Source: Alphaproteobacteria bacterium (GTDB taxonomy: Bacteria; Pseudomonadota; Alphaproteobacteria; RF32; CAG-239). Taken from it: 64,000 bases of DNA. The translations under genes were made by a program, and so were the position numbers. The notes beneath the pieces were generated by a model, which made no database searches, was not told where the DNA came from, and was given only the letters and a program-made list of their open reading frames with translations. The stretch lies in NCBI GenBank assembly GCA_015062535.1, contig SUUK01000001.1:133917-197916 (forward strand). The letters run 5' to 3'. This document shows positions 35,474 to 43,503 of this stretch, piece after piece (positions within the stretch are counted from its first letter, which is position 1; each line of letters begins with the position of its first letter).

Positions 35474-35875
35474 ATGACTAATAATAGATATAATAAAACT
35501 AAAAAAGATGAGGGTTTTGTAAGAAATACTCTAAAGAAAACAAATCCGTCGGTATATAGAGCATTAAAAGAAGCTGATAGAATATCACCTATGAATATAT
35601 CAGATGAAAATAAACATCAGTATATAAGTTGTGTTGGTTCACAAGGTGGTTTAGGATCTTCTATTGTAACATTAGCAGGTGGAACATACAGAGAAGCAAA
35701 AGACATATATAAAAAATTATTAAAACCTGAAGAACGAAAAAAATATGGAGGGAGTTTAGGTGTATTAAAAGATAGTGCAAAAGACATGAAGAACAATTTT
35801 TATGGTGCGGGTTATGGTTTAACATATCGCCAAAATGGAGATTGCAATTGTCTTTTAAAACGCAAAATTAAATAA
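35474..35875 (+). CDS. unknown protein of the integrated element
   Basis: A 133-residue basic protein without signal peptide or membrane helix. Residues 50-75 hold a Gly/Ser-rich stretch (CVGSQGGLGSSIVTLAGGTYREAKD), followed by a charged helix and a C-terminal NGDCNCLLKRKIK. No family is recognised. AAAGGA precedes the ATG, so initiation is of the native kind. It sits downstream of the palindromic operator and is the main gene of the element. Confidence 0.7.
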   Translation: MTNNRYNKTKKDEGFVRNTLKKTNPSVYRALKEADRISPMNISDENKHQYISCVGSQGGLGSSIVTLAGGTYREAKDIYKKLLKPEERKKYGGSLGVLKDSAKDMKNNFYGAGYGLTYRQNGDCNCLLKRKIK

Positions 35876-35941
35876 TTCTTTATTTTTTATATTTTTATGA
35901 TAATTATTATGTATGTTTTTAATATTTAAGAGAGAATAAAA

Positions 35942-36367
35942 TTGAAAAAGTTAATTAAAATATTTGGCAAATTTTTACTTGGTTGCATTTTAAGCTTATT
36001 TCTACTTTTAGGAGTTGGCTTGTTAGTAAATGTTGCTTATGAAGATGATATAATATTATTTTTAGCATTATCTATATTTTTGATAGCTTATTGCATAGGA
36101 ATTATATTGCTATTGGTTAAAAAAGATAGTAAACATAAATATATTTTTTTCTGGACAGGACTTATAGGGATTATAGTTTCATTTATCTGCGATAGTGAAT
36201 TACATCCTATAACAGAAAAAGAATTTTATGAAGAGCTTTGTGGTGATACAGGAATTTGTTATGAAAATGTTATAAGCAAAGAAGAATGTGCAAAACATGA
36301 AGGAACATGGAAAAAAGATGAAGATAAATGGTTTTGTCATCTTAAATGGGTAGATGACGACCAATAG
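35942..36367 (+). CDS. small membrane protein of the integrated element
   Basis: A 141-residue protein with three membrane helices in its first 95 residues and a soluble tail with four cysteines (ELCGDTGICYENV, ECAKHEGTW, WFCHLKW) that could form disulfides outside the membrane. The start is TTG, preceded by AAGAGAGA. No family is recognised. It is 66 bases after the other element gene and may be cotranscribed. Confidence 0.65.
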   Translation: MKKLIKIFGKFLLGCILSLFLLLGVGLLVNVAYEDDIILFLALSIFLIAYCIGIILLLVKKDSKHKYIFFWTGLIGIIVSFICDSELHPITEKEFYEELCGDTGICYENVISKEECAKHEGTWKKDEDKWFCHLKWVDDDQ

Positions 36368-36735
36368 AAAAATAGTAGATGTGTTAGTGGATACCTTGTT
36401 TTTAGGAGATTAAAATTTTATATCATTTGTCAGTGCATTCATTAAAAAACGAAAAAATCCTAAACTCTGATACTCTCTACTGCATTTGATTGGGATAAGC
36501 TAAAAGAACTAAGACAGAAGTATAAAAATAAAGAGGATTAATTATCCTCTTAATACTTCTATTGCATCATTAAGTTTAACAGTAGAGTTTGGAGGACAGA
36601 CTCCAACTTTTACAGCATCATTAAACATCTGCTGATAAGATAGCTGTGACGTGTAGACGAAGTCAAAAAAAATCCTTCAAGAATCGAGAAAATTTTTATG
36701 TATTTTTCAGTAATTTAAAAAACTTAACATTTAAT
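36368..36735. other. gene-free end of the integrated element
   Basis: No credible gene is seen. At 36533-36555 AGAGGATTAATTATCCTCT forms an AT-centred hairpin. A 23-base stretch at 36467-36489 resembles 35330-35352 (19 of 23). An inverted arm-like motif lies at 36648-36656. These look like remnants of lost genes and recombination sites. Confidence 0.5.
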
Positions 36736-36765
36736 TTCCCGTTGTCTGCTCCATTTCTCTCCCCA
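36736..36765 (+). repeat. attR-like repeat
   Basis: A copy of the tRNA-Gly 3' end and following bases, with one C-to-T change inside the former acceptor stem. No other part of a tRNA precedes it, so it is not a second tRNA gene. Confidence 0.85.
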
Positions 36766-36847
36766 AATTTAAAATACAGTTTTTCTTGATTTTTATTAAA
36801 AAAACATTTACATTACGTCAAATGTTTAACTTTAATGAAGAAAAACA

Positions 36848-37507
36848 ATGGAAATAATAGAAAAAAATATTGGCTACACATTTAAGAATAAAGCATTATT
36901 ACAACAAGCTTTGACACATTCTAGCTTGACTTCAAATATACATAGAAATTATGAACGTTTGGAGTTTTTAGGTGATAGAATTTTAGGTTTAACAATCGCT
37001 GATATGCTCTATGAAATGTTTCCAGACGAACCTGAAGGAAGCTTAGCTCAAAGATTTGCAATTCTTGTTAGCAAAGAAACTGTTTCTGAAGTAGTTAACA
37101 AGCTTGATATAACATCATATATTGGTGTTCAAATGTCCGAGATAAGGACAAGCGAAAATGTTCTTTGTGACATAGGTGAGGCTATAATTGCTGCAATTTA
37201 TTTAGATAGTAAAGACCTAAAAGTAGCGCAAGAATTTATCAAAAACAACTTTAGAGAAATGATAGATACAAAATCTCGCCCTCATAAAGATTACAAAACA
37301 ACACTTCAAGAAGTATCTCATCAAAAAGGATATAATGCGCCAATATACACTCTTCTTGAGAAAAAGGGCTCTGAGCATGAACCAATATTTTTAATAGAAG
37401 TAAACATAGGATCCAACAAAACTGCTCAAGGTAAAGGTAAAAATAAAAAACAAGCTGAGCAAAATGCTGCCCATAAAATGCTAGATATATTAGGTATTAA
37501 GGATTAA
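36848..37507 (+). CDS. rnc: ribonuclease III
   Basis: RNase III cuts double-stranded RNA in rRNA precursors and regulated mRNAs. The 219-residue enzyme has the signature YERLEFLGDRILGL with its acidic residues, the second metal-binding region CDIGEAIIAAIYLD, and a C-terminal double-stranded RNA binding domain (DYKTTLQEVSHQKG ... GKGKNKKQAEQNAAHKML). era follows after two bases, the conserved rnc-era order. Confidence 0.97.
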   Translation: MEIIEKNIGYTFKNKALLQQALTHSSLTSNIHRNYERLEFLGDRILGLTIADMLYEMFPDEPEGSLAQRFAILVSKETVSEVVNKLDITSYIGVQMSEIRTSENVLCDIGEAIIAAIYLDSKDLKVAQEFIKNNFREMIDTKSRPHKDYKTTLQEVSHQKGYNAPIYTLLEKKGSEHEPIFLIEVNIGSNKTAQGKGKNKKQAEQNAAHKMLDILGIKD

Positions 37508-37509
37508 AG

Positions 37510-38415
37510 ATGGCTGAAAATGTAAAAACAAGATGTGGATTTGTTGCATTACTTGGAGCACCCAATGCTGGTAAATCAACTATTACCAACAATTTTGTTG
37601 GCTCAAAAGTAAGCATTGTATCACCCAAAGCTCAAACAACAAGAGCAACAATCAAAGGTATTGGTATACAAAATGATACGCAAATTATTTTTCTTGATAC
37701 CCCAGGAATATTTTCTCCTAAACGTCGTCTAGATAGGGCTATGGTTGCTTCTGCGTGGAATGGGGTAGGTGATGCAGATATCGTAACCCTTGTAGTTGAT
37801 GCAAAACGTGGTTTTGATGATGAAACAAAAGCAATTATTGAAAAACTAAAACAAAACAATACTGAAACTTTGCTAGTCTTAAACAAAACCGACCTAGTTA
37901 AAGAAGACATATTGTTAAATTTATGCAAAACACTAAATGAGGCTTATAACTTTAAAGAAACTTTTATGATATCTGCCTTAAATAATAAAGGAACAGATGA
38001 GTTCTACACCTATCTTGCTAATAATTTACCAGAAAGTCCTTGGTATTATCCAGAAGAGCAAATGTCTGATTTGCCATTAAAACTTTTAGCAGCAGAAATT
38101 GTTCGTGAAAAATTGTTTTTATATCTACGTCAAGAACTTCCATATGCAATAACCGTAGAGCCTGAGCTATGGGAAAGAAGAGAAGATAATTCTGTTCGTG
38201 CAGAAATGACAATTTATGTAGAACGAGATGGGCAAAAACAAATTGTTTTAGGGCATAATGGCTCAATGATAAAGAAAATAGGCCAGTCAGCAAGGCATGA
38301 GCTTGAGGATTTATTAGAAGATCGTATCCACTTGTTTTTATTTGTTAAAGTTCGATCTAACTGGGGCGATGATCCAGCTCGTTATAGTGATTGGAATCTA
38401 GATTTTAATAGCTAA
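37510..38415 (+). CDS. era: GTPase Era
   Basis: Era is the GTPase that helps mature the 3' end of 16S rRNA and 30S assembly. The G1 motif GAPNAGKST, G3 DTPG (with IFSPKRRL), and G4 NKTD are present, followed by the KH domain (GHNGSMIKKIGQSARHELEDLL). At 301 residues it is complete. It is cotranscribed with rnc. Confidence 0.97.
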   Translation: MAENVKTRCGFVALLGAPNAGKSTITNNFVGSKVSIVSPKAQTTRATIKGIGIQNDTQIIFLDTPGIFSPKRRLDRAMVASAWNGVGDADIVTLVVDAKRGFDDETKAIIEKLKQNNTETLLVLNKTDLVKEDILLNLCKTLNEAYNFKETFMISALNNKGTDEFYTYLANNLPESPWYYPEEQMSDLPLKLLAAEIVREKLFLYLRQELPYAITVEPELWERREDNSVRAEMTIYVERDGQKQIVLGHNGSMIKKIGQSARHELEDLLEDRIHLFLFVKVRSNWGDDPARYSDWNLDFNS

Positions 38416-38769
38416 ATCTTATAATTTTTTAACGTTATTTAAAAAGTGTTGACTAAAAGACAAAAAAATGGTACCCTAAAAGGGCAAAATATTTTTTTGT
38501 TGCGCATTTATTTGCGTATTATGTTGTAAATTATTTACTAACCGATAAAGGAAATAACTTATAGTTATTTAAGAATTTAGAAATCTAAGAGTATTTGTAC
38601 TAGCTATAATTAGTTGGTATTGTGTTTTTATGATTTCACTTTATTGTGTCTATCTTAGAAGGTGTTGGAAGTTGCACTGAAGCTTTTGCGTAAAGATATG
38701 GATAGTATGCAGTAATGTAAAATAAATTTAAGAGTAATAATAAGTCCTTTATCATAAAAAAAATATACT
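38416..38769 (+). promoter_or_regulatory. promoter and long leader before the SPFH gene
   Basis: TTGACT (38449-38454) and TACCCT (38472-38477) with a 17-base spacer form a good sigma-70 promoter. Nearly 290 bases then precede the ATG with no open frame or SD. The leader contains a local repeat of TTGCG around 38500-38518 and a possible long-range pairing CTATCTT / AAGATA-GGATAG (38650-38705). It may encode a small RNA or belong to a displaced gene. Confidence 0.5.
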
Positions 38770-39930
38770 ATGGGTACATTTGAAAGAAATCTTCCCAAAA
38801 TTCAGAAGTGGTGCACCATCGTTGGTTTGCCACTGAGTGTGATGATCTTCATCCTAGGATGCTTTTTCTCAGGTTGGCTTGTAGCCTTGGGACTTGTCAT
38901 GTTTGCTGCAGCAATTGCTGTTGACTGCCTTTGGGTAGTCCCAACGGGTTACATCGGGTACATGACCATTTTCTCTAAGCTTTGGGAAAGGTCGTTTAGC
39001 CCAGGCCTCAACTGGTTAATCCCTTTTGTGTCCGACACATACCTGATGGACACAACTGTCATTACCAAGTCTATCACCGACACCAAGAAGGTGAAGACTC
39101 GTAATGATGTGACGTTAGAGTACACCATCAGCTATAAGCTGAAGGAGAGATATGTATCTAACGTGTTCAAGGTGATGCGTGGGAGCTACTGGGAAACCCA
39201 TGTCTCAAAGTGGATTGACGCGGTTTTTGATACCTTTGTATCTCAGCTCACTTATCATGAGTTCCAGCTCATGAAAAATGAGATTGAGCAAATGGCATCA
39301 AAACTCATTCAGGAGGAAATCGACAAGAAATGTGTCGATATGACAACAGGAATGGGAATTAGAAATGCTACAAGGTACCGCATGGTGCCTGTGATGGAGG
39401 TAGATCCTGACAATCCAACCAAAGAGGTAGAGGTGCCTGATCCAGCAGATCCAAGCAAGACCAAGACAATCGAGGTCGATAACCTTATTCCGAAGGTTAT
39501 TAGAATCGAGGAAAATGGTGAGACCGAGGAGATTATCGTCAAGACACTCGAAGAATATTTGGTACCTGTTTCAGGTATTAATTTCTTTGAGTTCGTGGAC
39601 CTCAAAATTAACCGAGTTAAATTTGAGGATTCCTACGAGCAGCAGCTTGCGAAAGTTGCAGTCACCAAGGCTCAGACAATCCAAGCCAAAGAACTTGCAA
39701 AGCAGATGGAAATCCAAGCCGAAGCAAGGAAAAAGGCTATGATTATCGAAGCCGAAGGAATGGCCGAAAAGATGCGTCTTGAAGGTGCCTCTGAAAACGA
39801 GGTCAAGGCTGCTCTTGGTAAGATCCTAAAGGATCATCCTGAGCTCTTGAAGCAGGAACTTGCAAAACACTTCCCAAAAGTGTATGGCGGTTCCACCATG
39901 GTAAACATGGGTGAGATGCTTGGGGAATAA
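38770..39930 (+). CDS. SPFH/band 7 family membrane protein, probable import
   Basis: A 386-residue prohibitin/flotillin-like protein. Two hydrophobic segments span residues 17-55, the SPFH domain follows (GYIGYMTIFSKLWERSFSPGLNWLIPF, TRNDVTLEYTISYKL), and the end is a coiled coil rich in Ala, Glu and Lys (QAKELAKQMEIQAEARKKAMIIEAEGMAEKM). Such proteins form ring scaffolds in membranes. A Pro/Asp-rich insert near 210-235 splits the domain. The coding sequence is much richer in G and C than any neighbour, and no SD is present, pointing to recent transfer. Its terminator runs into umuC. Confidence 0.85.
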   Translation: MGTFERNLPKIQKWCTIVGLPLSVMIFILGCFFSGWLVALGLVMFAAAIAVDCLWVVPTGYIGYMTIFSKLWERSFSPGLNWLIPFVSDTYLMDTTVITKSITDTKKVKTRNDVTLEYTISYKLKERYVSNVFKVMRGSYWETHVSKWIDAVFDTFVSQLTYHEFQLMKNEIEQMASKLIQEEIDKKCVDMTTGMGIRNATRYRMVPVMEVDPDNPTKEVEVPDPADPSKTKTIEVDNLIPKVIRIEENGETEEIIVKTLEEYLVPVSGINFFEFVDLKINRVKFEDSYEQQLAKVAVTKAQTIQAKELAKQMEIQAEARKKAMIIEAEGMAEKMRLEGASENEVKAALGKILKDHPELLKQELAKHFPKVYGGSTMVNMGEMLGE

Positions 39931-39939
39931 CCCATAATT

Positions 39940-39977
39940 AGGTTCCGAGTGCTTTATGCACTGGGAACCTTTTTTTT
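39940..39977 (+). terminator. SPFH gene terminator, overlapping the end of umuC
   Basis: A 13-bp stem (AGGTTCCGAGTGC against GCACTGGGAACCT, one mismatch) is followed by nine T residues. Its right arm and T run encode the last residues of the converging umuC. Confidence 0.85.
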
Positions 39978-41135
39978 ATCTGATTTTCCAATTTTTATAA
40001 TGTCTTTTCCAAATTTATTTTCTAATTCATCTAAGACTTTTCCTAGTTTTTCATTACTTTTTGGGGAACTATTAAATAAATCATTTTGCAATATATCACC
40101 ATAAATCAAGTTAGATAAAGTAATTCCAACACTTCTCCAAACAACCATCGGACTATATATTTTATCCAATTCTTTTAATGCAATAGGAATGATTTCCATT
40201 TCTTGATTAGTTGCTATATTAAGCTTTGTTTTTTGAGTTATAACTCTAAAGTTTTTATCTCTAAGCATAACCTCAATAACTCCCGCTTTTACATTTTCAC
40301 TACGTGCTTTTTGAGAGGCTTTTCTAATGTGCTCAATCAAATCTTTTCTTAAAATCTCAATATCACTAGAAAATTCTTTTAATGCAGATGTTTGTTGTAT
40401 GGAAATAGGGGATTTATGCTCTTTTTCTACTTTAAATAAAGATATACCATTGAGCTCATTTTTCAAATCCATCCCATGTTTATGAAAATTTGCTTTTATC
40501 CAATAATCAGGACGAGAAACAAAATCTAAGGCAGTAAATATACATTCAGCTCTCATTTGTTCTGCAATTTTTCTTCCAACTCCTGAAACATCAGTAATCA
40601 AAGTTTGGCTTAAAACTTTATTCTTTTTAGCATTTCCAATTACATAAATTCCACCACATGATTTTGCTTTGTCACTTGCAAGTTTTGCTAACGTTTTTGT
40701 TGAGGAAATTCCAATAGATACAGGAATTTTGAGTTCTCTATAAAGAGACTCTCTTATCATTTTAGCAATTTCAATATAATTTTTTTTGTATAATCTTTTA
40801 AGCCCCGTTAATAAAACAAAAGCCTCATCAACAGAACAAACCTCAACCTCATCAGTAAAACTCTTAAGTCTATTCATAACTTTATTTGATATTTTTTGAT
40901 AAAGTTCATGATTTGCTCTAACATATAATATATCAGGGTGGCTATGTTTTGCCATAAAATAAGGTTCTCCCATTTTAAGCCCCAAAGCCTTAGCCTCTTT
41001 AGAGCGAGAAACTACGCACCCATCATTATTAGATAAAACAGCAACAGCTTTCCCTTCTAATGAGGGGTTAAACGCTCTTTCTGCAGAAACAAAAAAGCAA
41101 TCACAATCAACAAGAGCTATATACTGCTTAGCCAT
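39954..41135 (-). CDS. umuC: Y-family DNA polymerase V catalytic subunit (UmuC-like)
   Basis: A 393-residue translesion polymerase of the UmuC branch. YIALVDCDCFFVSAERAF holds the first catalytic Asp, SNNDGCVVSRSKEAKALGL is the UmuC-specific finger motif, and CSVDEAFV provides the catalytic Asp-Glu pair. The last residues KKKVPSA are coded within the SPFH terminator, so the natural C terminus has been replaced; usual family length is about 420. A LexA-type half-site pair lies upstream of its promoter. No umuD is adjacent. Confidence 0.92.
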   Translation of the reverse strand: MAKQYIALVDCDCFFVSAERAFNPSLEGKAVAVLSNNDGCVVSRSKEAKALGLKMGEPYFMAKHSHPDILYVRANHELYQKISNKVMNRLKSFTDEVEVCSVDEAFVLLTGLKRLYKKNYIEIAKMIRESLYRELKIPVSIGISSTKTLAKLASDKAKSCGGIYVIGNAKKNKVLSQTLITDVSGVGRKIAEQMRAECIFTALDFVSRPDYWIKANFHKHGMDLKNELNGISLFKVEKEHKSPISIQQTSALKEFSSDIEILRKDLIEHIRKASQKARSENVKAGVIEVMLRDKNFRVITQKTKLNIATNQEMEIIPIALKELDKIYSPMVVWRSVGITLSNLIYGDILQNDLFNSSPKSNEKLGKVLDELENKFGKDIIKIGKSDKKKVPSA

Positions 41136-41175
41136 TTATATCCTATAAAAACAAAATCATTTAAAATCTAATATC

Positions 41176-41224
41176 TAAATATAAAATCTAAACTAAAATG
41201 TCAACAAATGTTTTAGTTTTGTTC
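41176..41224 (-). promoter_or_regulatory. umuC promoter with degenerate SOS box
   Basis: On the minus strand TTGACA (41199-41204) and TATTTA (41176-41181) are 17 bases apart. GTTT-N7-GTTC at 41210-41224, one base from the alphaproteobacterial LexA consensus, lies just upstream of the -35 in the gap shared with dut. Confidence 0.6.
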
Positions 41225-41305
41225 TATTGTTTTGTGCTTAAAACTTCTATCTTTTACTTGTAAAATAAATAAAAAATAAATAATTTGAACAAAAAGGAGA
41301 TAAAA

Positions 41306-41818
41306 ATGGAACGTATAGCAGAATTTCAAAAAGTAAGTTTTAATGAGTTTACTAAATCATGGAAAAAGATTTTTTTTAATGATACAGATGAAAAAATAAA
41401 AGAAATATATGATAACATAAAGCTTCCAATACGAGTAACAAGAGGCTCTGCTGGATATGACTTTTTCTCTCCAATAGCGTTTAATTTAAGCCAAGGTAAA
41501 ACAATTTTGCTCCCAACAGGAGTTAGAGTAAAGATAGATGAGGGATGGTTCTTAGGAGTTTTCCCAAAATCAGGGTTAGGGTTCAAATATCGCCTTCAAT
41601 TAGACAATACTGTCGGTATAATCGATAGTGATTACTATTATTCAGATAATGAAGGTCATATGTTTGTAAAAATCACAAACGACTCCAGAGAAAATAAAGA
41701 ATTAGAGATAAAATCAGCTCAATCAATTTGCCAAGGAATTTTTCTACCATTTGGCATAACATATGATGACAATGCCTTAGGCATAAGAAATGGTGGCTTG
41801 GGCTCAACATCAAAATAA
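41306..41818 (+). CDS. dut: dUTP diphosphatase
   Basis: A trimeric-type dUTPase that removes dUTP and makes dUMP. The five motifs are recognisable: GSAGYDFFSP, PKSGLGFKYRL, GIIDSDYYYSDNEG, QSICQGIFLPF, and GGLGSTSK for the C-terminal arm. I place the start at 41306, preceded by AAAGGAGA, giving 170 residues; a TTG seven codons upstream overlaps that ribosome site. It is longer than the usual 150 because of an N-terminal helix and a loop in motif 3. It diverges from umuC. Confidence 0.92.
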   Translation: MERIAEFQKVSFNEFTKSWKKIFFNDTDEKIKEIYDNIKLPIRVTRGSAGYDFFSPIAFNLSQGKTILLPTGVRVKIDEGWFLGVFPKSGLGFKYRLQLDNTVGIIDSDYYYSDNEGHMFVKITNDSRENKELEIKSAQSICQGIFLPFGITYDDNALGIRNGGLGSTSK

Positions 41819-41819
41819 A

Positions 41820-41849
41820 AAAAGCCCAAATCAATAAGATTTGAGCCTT
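41820..41849. terminator. probable terminator between dut and a converging gene
   Basis: An imperfect stem AAGCCCAAATC / GATTTGAGCCTT with an AATAA loop has an A run upstream and a weak T run downstream. Confidence 0.45.
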
Positions 41850-41856
41850 AAATAGG

Positions 41857-42750
41857 TTAATTATGCCTCTTTGGATTAAAAGGAATAACGATTCCTTTGG
41901 GACGATTGTCTGGCTTTTCTTGATTGTTTTTAGGCGCAAAAGAAGTATTTAACTTAATTAAGTTAGAAGTACCTTCTTTTTTGCGCAAATCTTGGGCCGT
42001 ATGACGCCACAAAAGCGGTTTGTCACTCTTTTTAAGATAAATTCCCGTTCCTTTATTATACAAAACTTCAAACGTAATGTTGGAAGCTCTAGTTATATCT
42101 CCAACATTTAGAGGAAACATTGAAATATCTCCATTTTCAAAATCTTTAAGTTTTTCAAAGTCATCCCAACAAATAGGGTACCAGTTTATTGCATTTTCTT
42201 CCGGATCTTCAATAGCCCAAACAGCAGTGATAAAGCAATGCTTAGACTTAGAAAATAACTCAACCGGATAAACACTTGGAAAACGTAAATGCGAAATTTT
42301 TATTGATATAAGAGTTTTAACATCTTCTTCGCAAAAAACACCATTTACTTGTTTTACAACAAAATTTCCTTTTGAAGTCAGCAAAATACAATAAAAAGAG
42401 CCATTCCAAACAAAGTATTTGTCACAATCAATAAGCTTGATAGAGCTTAAATTAATATGGTTAAGGCTGTCAATGTTTTCCATCTTAAATACTGGAATAA
42501 GAGACCTAAACGTTTTTGTTTTAGTGTCTGCAACAATCCAAAAAAGATAAGATGGTCTATCAATTGTACTTAGTTCTATTTCAACCGGAAAAACCGCAAT
42601 TGTTGTTGGGTATCCCATATCTATAAAAAACTCAAGCGCTTCAACACTATTATCTAGAACACAAATCTCCTTGGGTATGTCAAGGAATTGTTCAGGATTA
42701 TCAATTTTACCAATTAAATCTTCCATAATTATTTGTTTTAAATTAAACAT
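41857..42750 (-). CDS. unknown soluble protein
   Basis: A protein of 297 residues from the ATG at 42750, with no signal peptide or membrane segment. It looks alpha-beta with many aromatic residues (LFWIVADTKTKTFRSLIPVF, DKYFVWNGSFYCILLTSKGNFVV) and a basic tail (NRPKGIVIPFNPKRHN). No family is recognised. A promoter TTGACT-N16-TATAAT (42799 to 42772) overlaps the two ATG codons near 42789, so the start must lie downstream: 42750 or the ATG at 42726. Confidence 0.7.
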   Translation of the reverse strand: MFNLKQIIMEDLIGKIDNPEQFLDIPKEICVLDNSVEALEFFIDMGYPTTIAVFPVEIELSTIDRPSYLFWIVADTKTKTFRSLIPVFKMENIDSLNHINLSSIKLIDCDKYFVWNGSFYCILLTSKGNFVVKQVNGVFCEEDVKTLISIKISHLRFPSVYPVELFSKSKHCFITAVWAIEDPEENAINWYPICWDDFEKLKDFENGDISMFPLNVGDITRASNITFEVLYNKGTGIYLKKSDKPLLWRHTAQDLRKKEGTSNLIKLNTSFAPKNNQEKPDNRPKGIVIPFNPKRHN

Positions 42751-42771
42751 AAAAATATTTCTTTCAAAAAA

Positions 42772-42799
42772 ATTATAATTTTTCATCAAATTAAGTCAA
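42772..42799 (-). promoter_or_regulatory. promoter of the unknown soluble protein gene
   Basis: On the minus strand TTGACT (42794-42799) and a perfect TATAAT (42772-42777) are separated by 16 bases. It rules out translation starts upstream of about 42765. Confidence 0.7.
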
Positions 42800-42906
42800 T
42801 AAATATTTATAGCAATTCTGTGGAGAAATACAAAAAAAAAGTATCTAGCTTTATAAAATTAATTAAACTATGAAAAGTAATTTAGTGTTTTACTAAAGAG
42901 AGAATA

Positions 42907-43503
42907 ATGTCTAAAATATACCTCAAAATAGCAATATTTGTATTAATTTTTATCATAGCCTGGTTTATCGGCTTTATTCTTTTTACAAATTCAATATTTT
43001 CGTATTCTACCCCTAAAATTCTAGACAACAACCCAAATACAGGAATAACGGTTTTAACAGGTGGCCGTAATAGAATAGCAAAAGCGATAGATTTATTAAA
43101 TAACCAAAAAGGAACTCGCTTATTAATTTCTGGTGTAAAAAAACAAACAACCCTACAAGACATAATTTCTCGTGAAGATGTAAAGTTAGAAAGCGATTTA
43201 CCGATAGATTTGGGCTATCTAGCAACAGATACAGTAGGCAATGCAAAAGAAATAAAACAATGGGCAATCAAACACAAAATAGAAAAAATATATGTTGTAA
43301 CCTCGTTTTACCATATCCCAAGATCACGCTTAGAAATAGAGCACGAACTAAAAGATAAAGATATACAATACATCCCAACTCCATCAAAGTTTGTTTCTCG
43401 TAAATGGTGGAAGAATTTTAGAAGTTTTAAATTTTTGGCAAATGAATATACCAAATTTTTAATTGTGTTTTCTCAATATAAAGTGTTAGGAATACTAAGA
43501 TGA
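42907..43503 (+). CDS. YdcF/SanA-like DUF218 protein
   Basis: A 198-residue DUF218 protein. One N-terminal membrane helix (residues 7-27) anchors it, then ITVLTGGRNRIAKAIDLL, RLLISGVKK, LGYLATDTVGNAKEI and IYVVTSFYHIPRSRLEIE follow the family pattern. Relatives such as ElyC and SanA affect envelope integrity and peptidoglycan precursor supply. Its last four bases overlap plsC, so the two are coupled. Confidence 0.85.
   Translation: MSKIYLKIAIFVLIFIIAWFIGFILFTNSIFSYSTPKILDNNPNTGITVLTGGRNRIAKAIDLLNNQKGTRLLISGVKKQTTLQDIISREDVKLESDLPIDLGYLATDTVGNAKEIKQWAIKHKIEKIYVVTSFYHIPRSRLEIEHELKDKDIQYIPTPSKFVSRKWWKNFRSFKFLANEYTKFLIVFSQYKVLGILR

Larger units (their letters stand above)
35057..36765 (+). mobile_element. 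1.7-kb remnant or satellite integrated in tRNA-Gly
   Basis: The segment lies between the tRNA-Gly 3' end and an almost exact copy of that end. It holds two small genes, an operator-like palindrome, and repeated CCTACACGTC motifs near both ends that look like arm-type integrase sites. No integrase gene is present, so it is either a decayed island or an element mobilised by another's integrase. The host genes rnc-era resume after it. Confidence 0.75.

Noticed and set aside
36736-36765. A second tRNA-Gly gene
   Set aside because: Only the 3' end is present; there is no anticodon arm or D-arm upstream.
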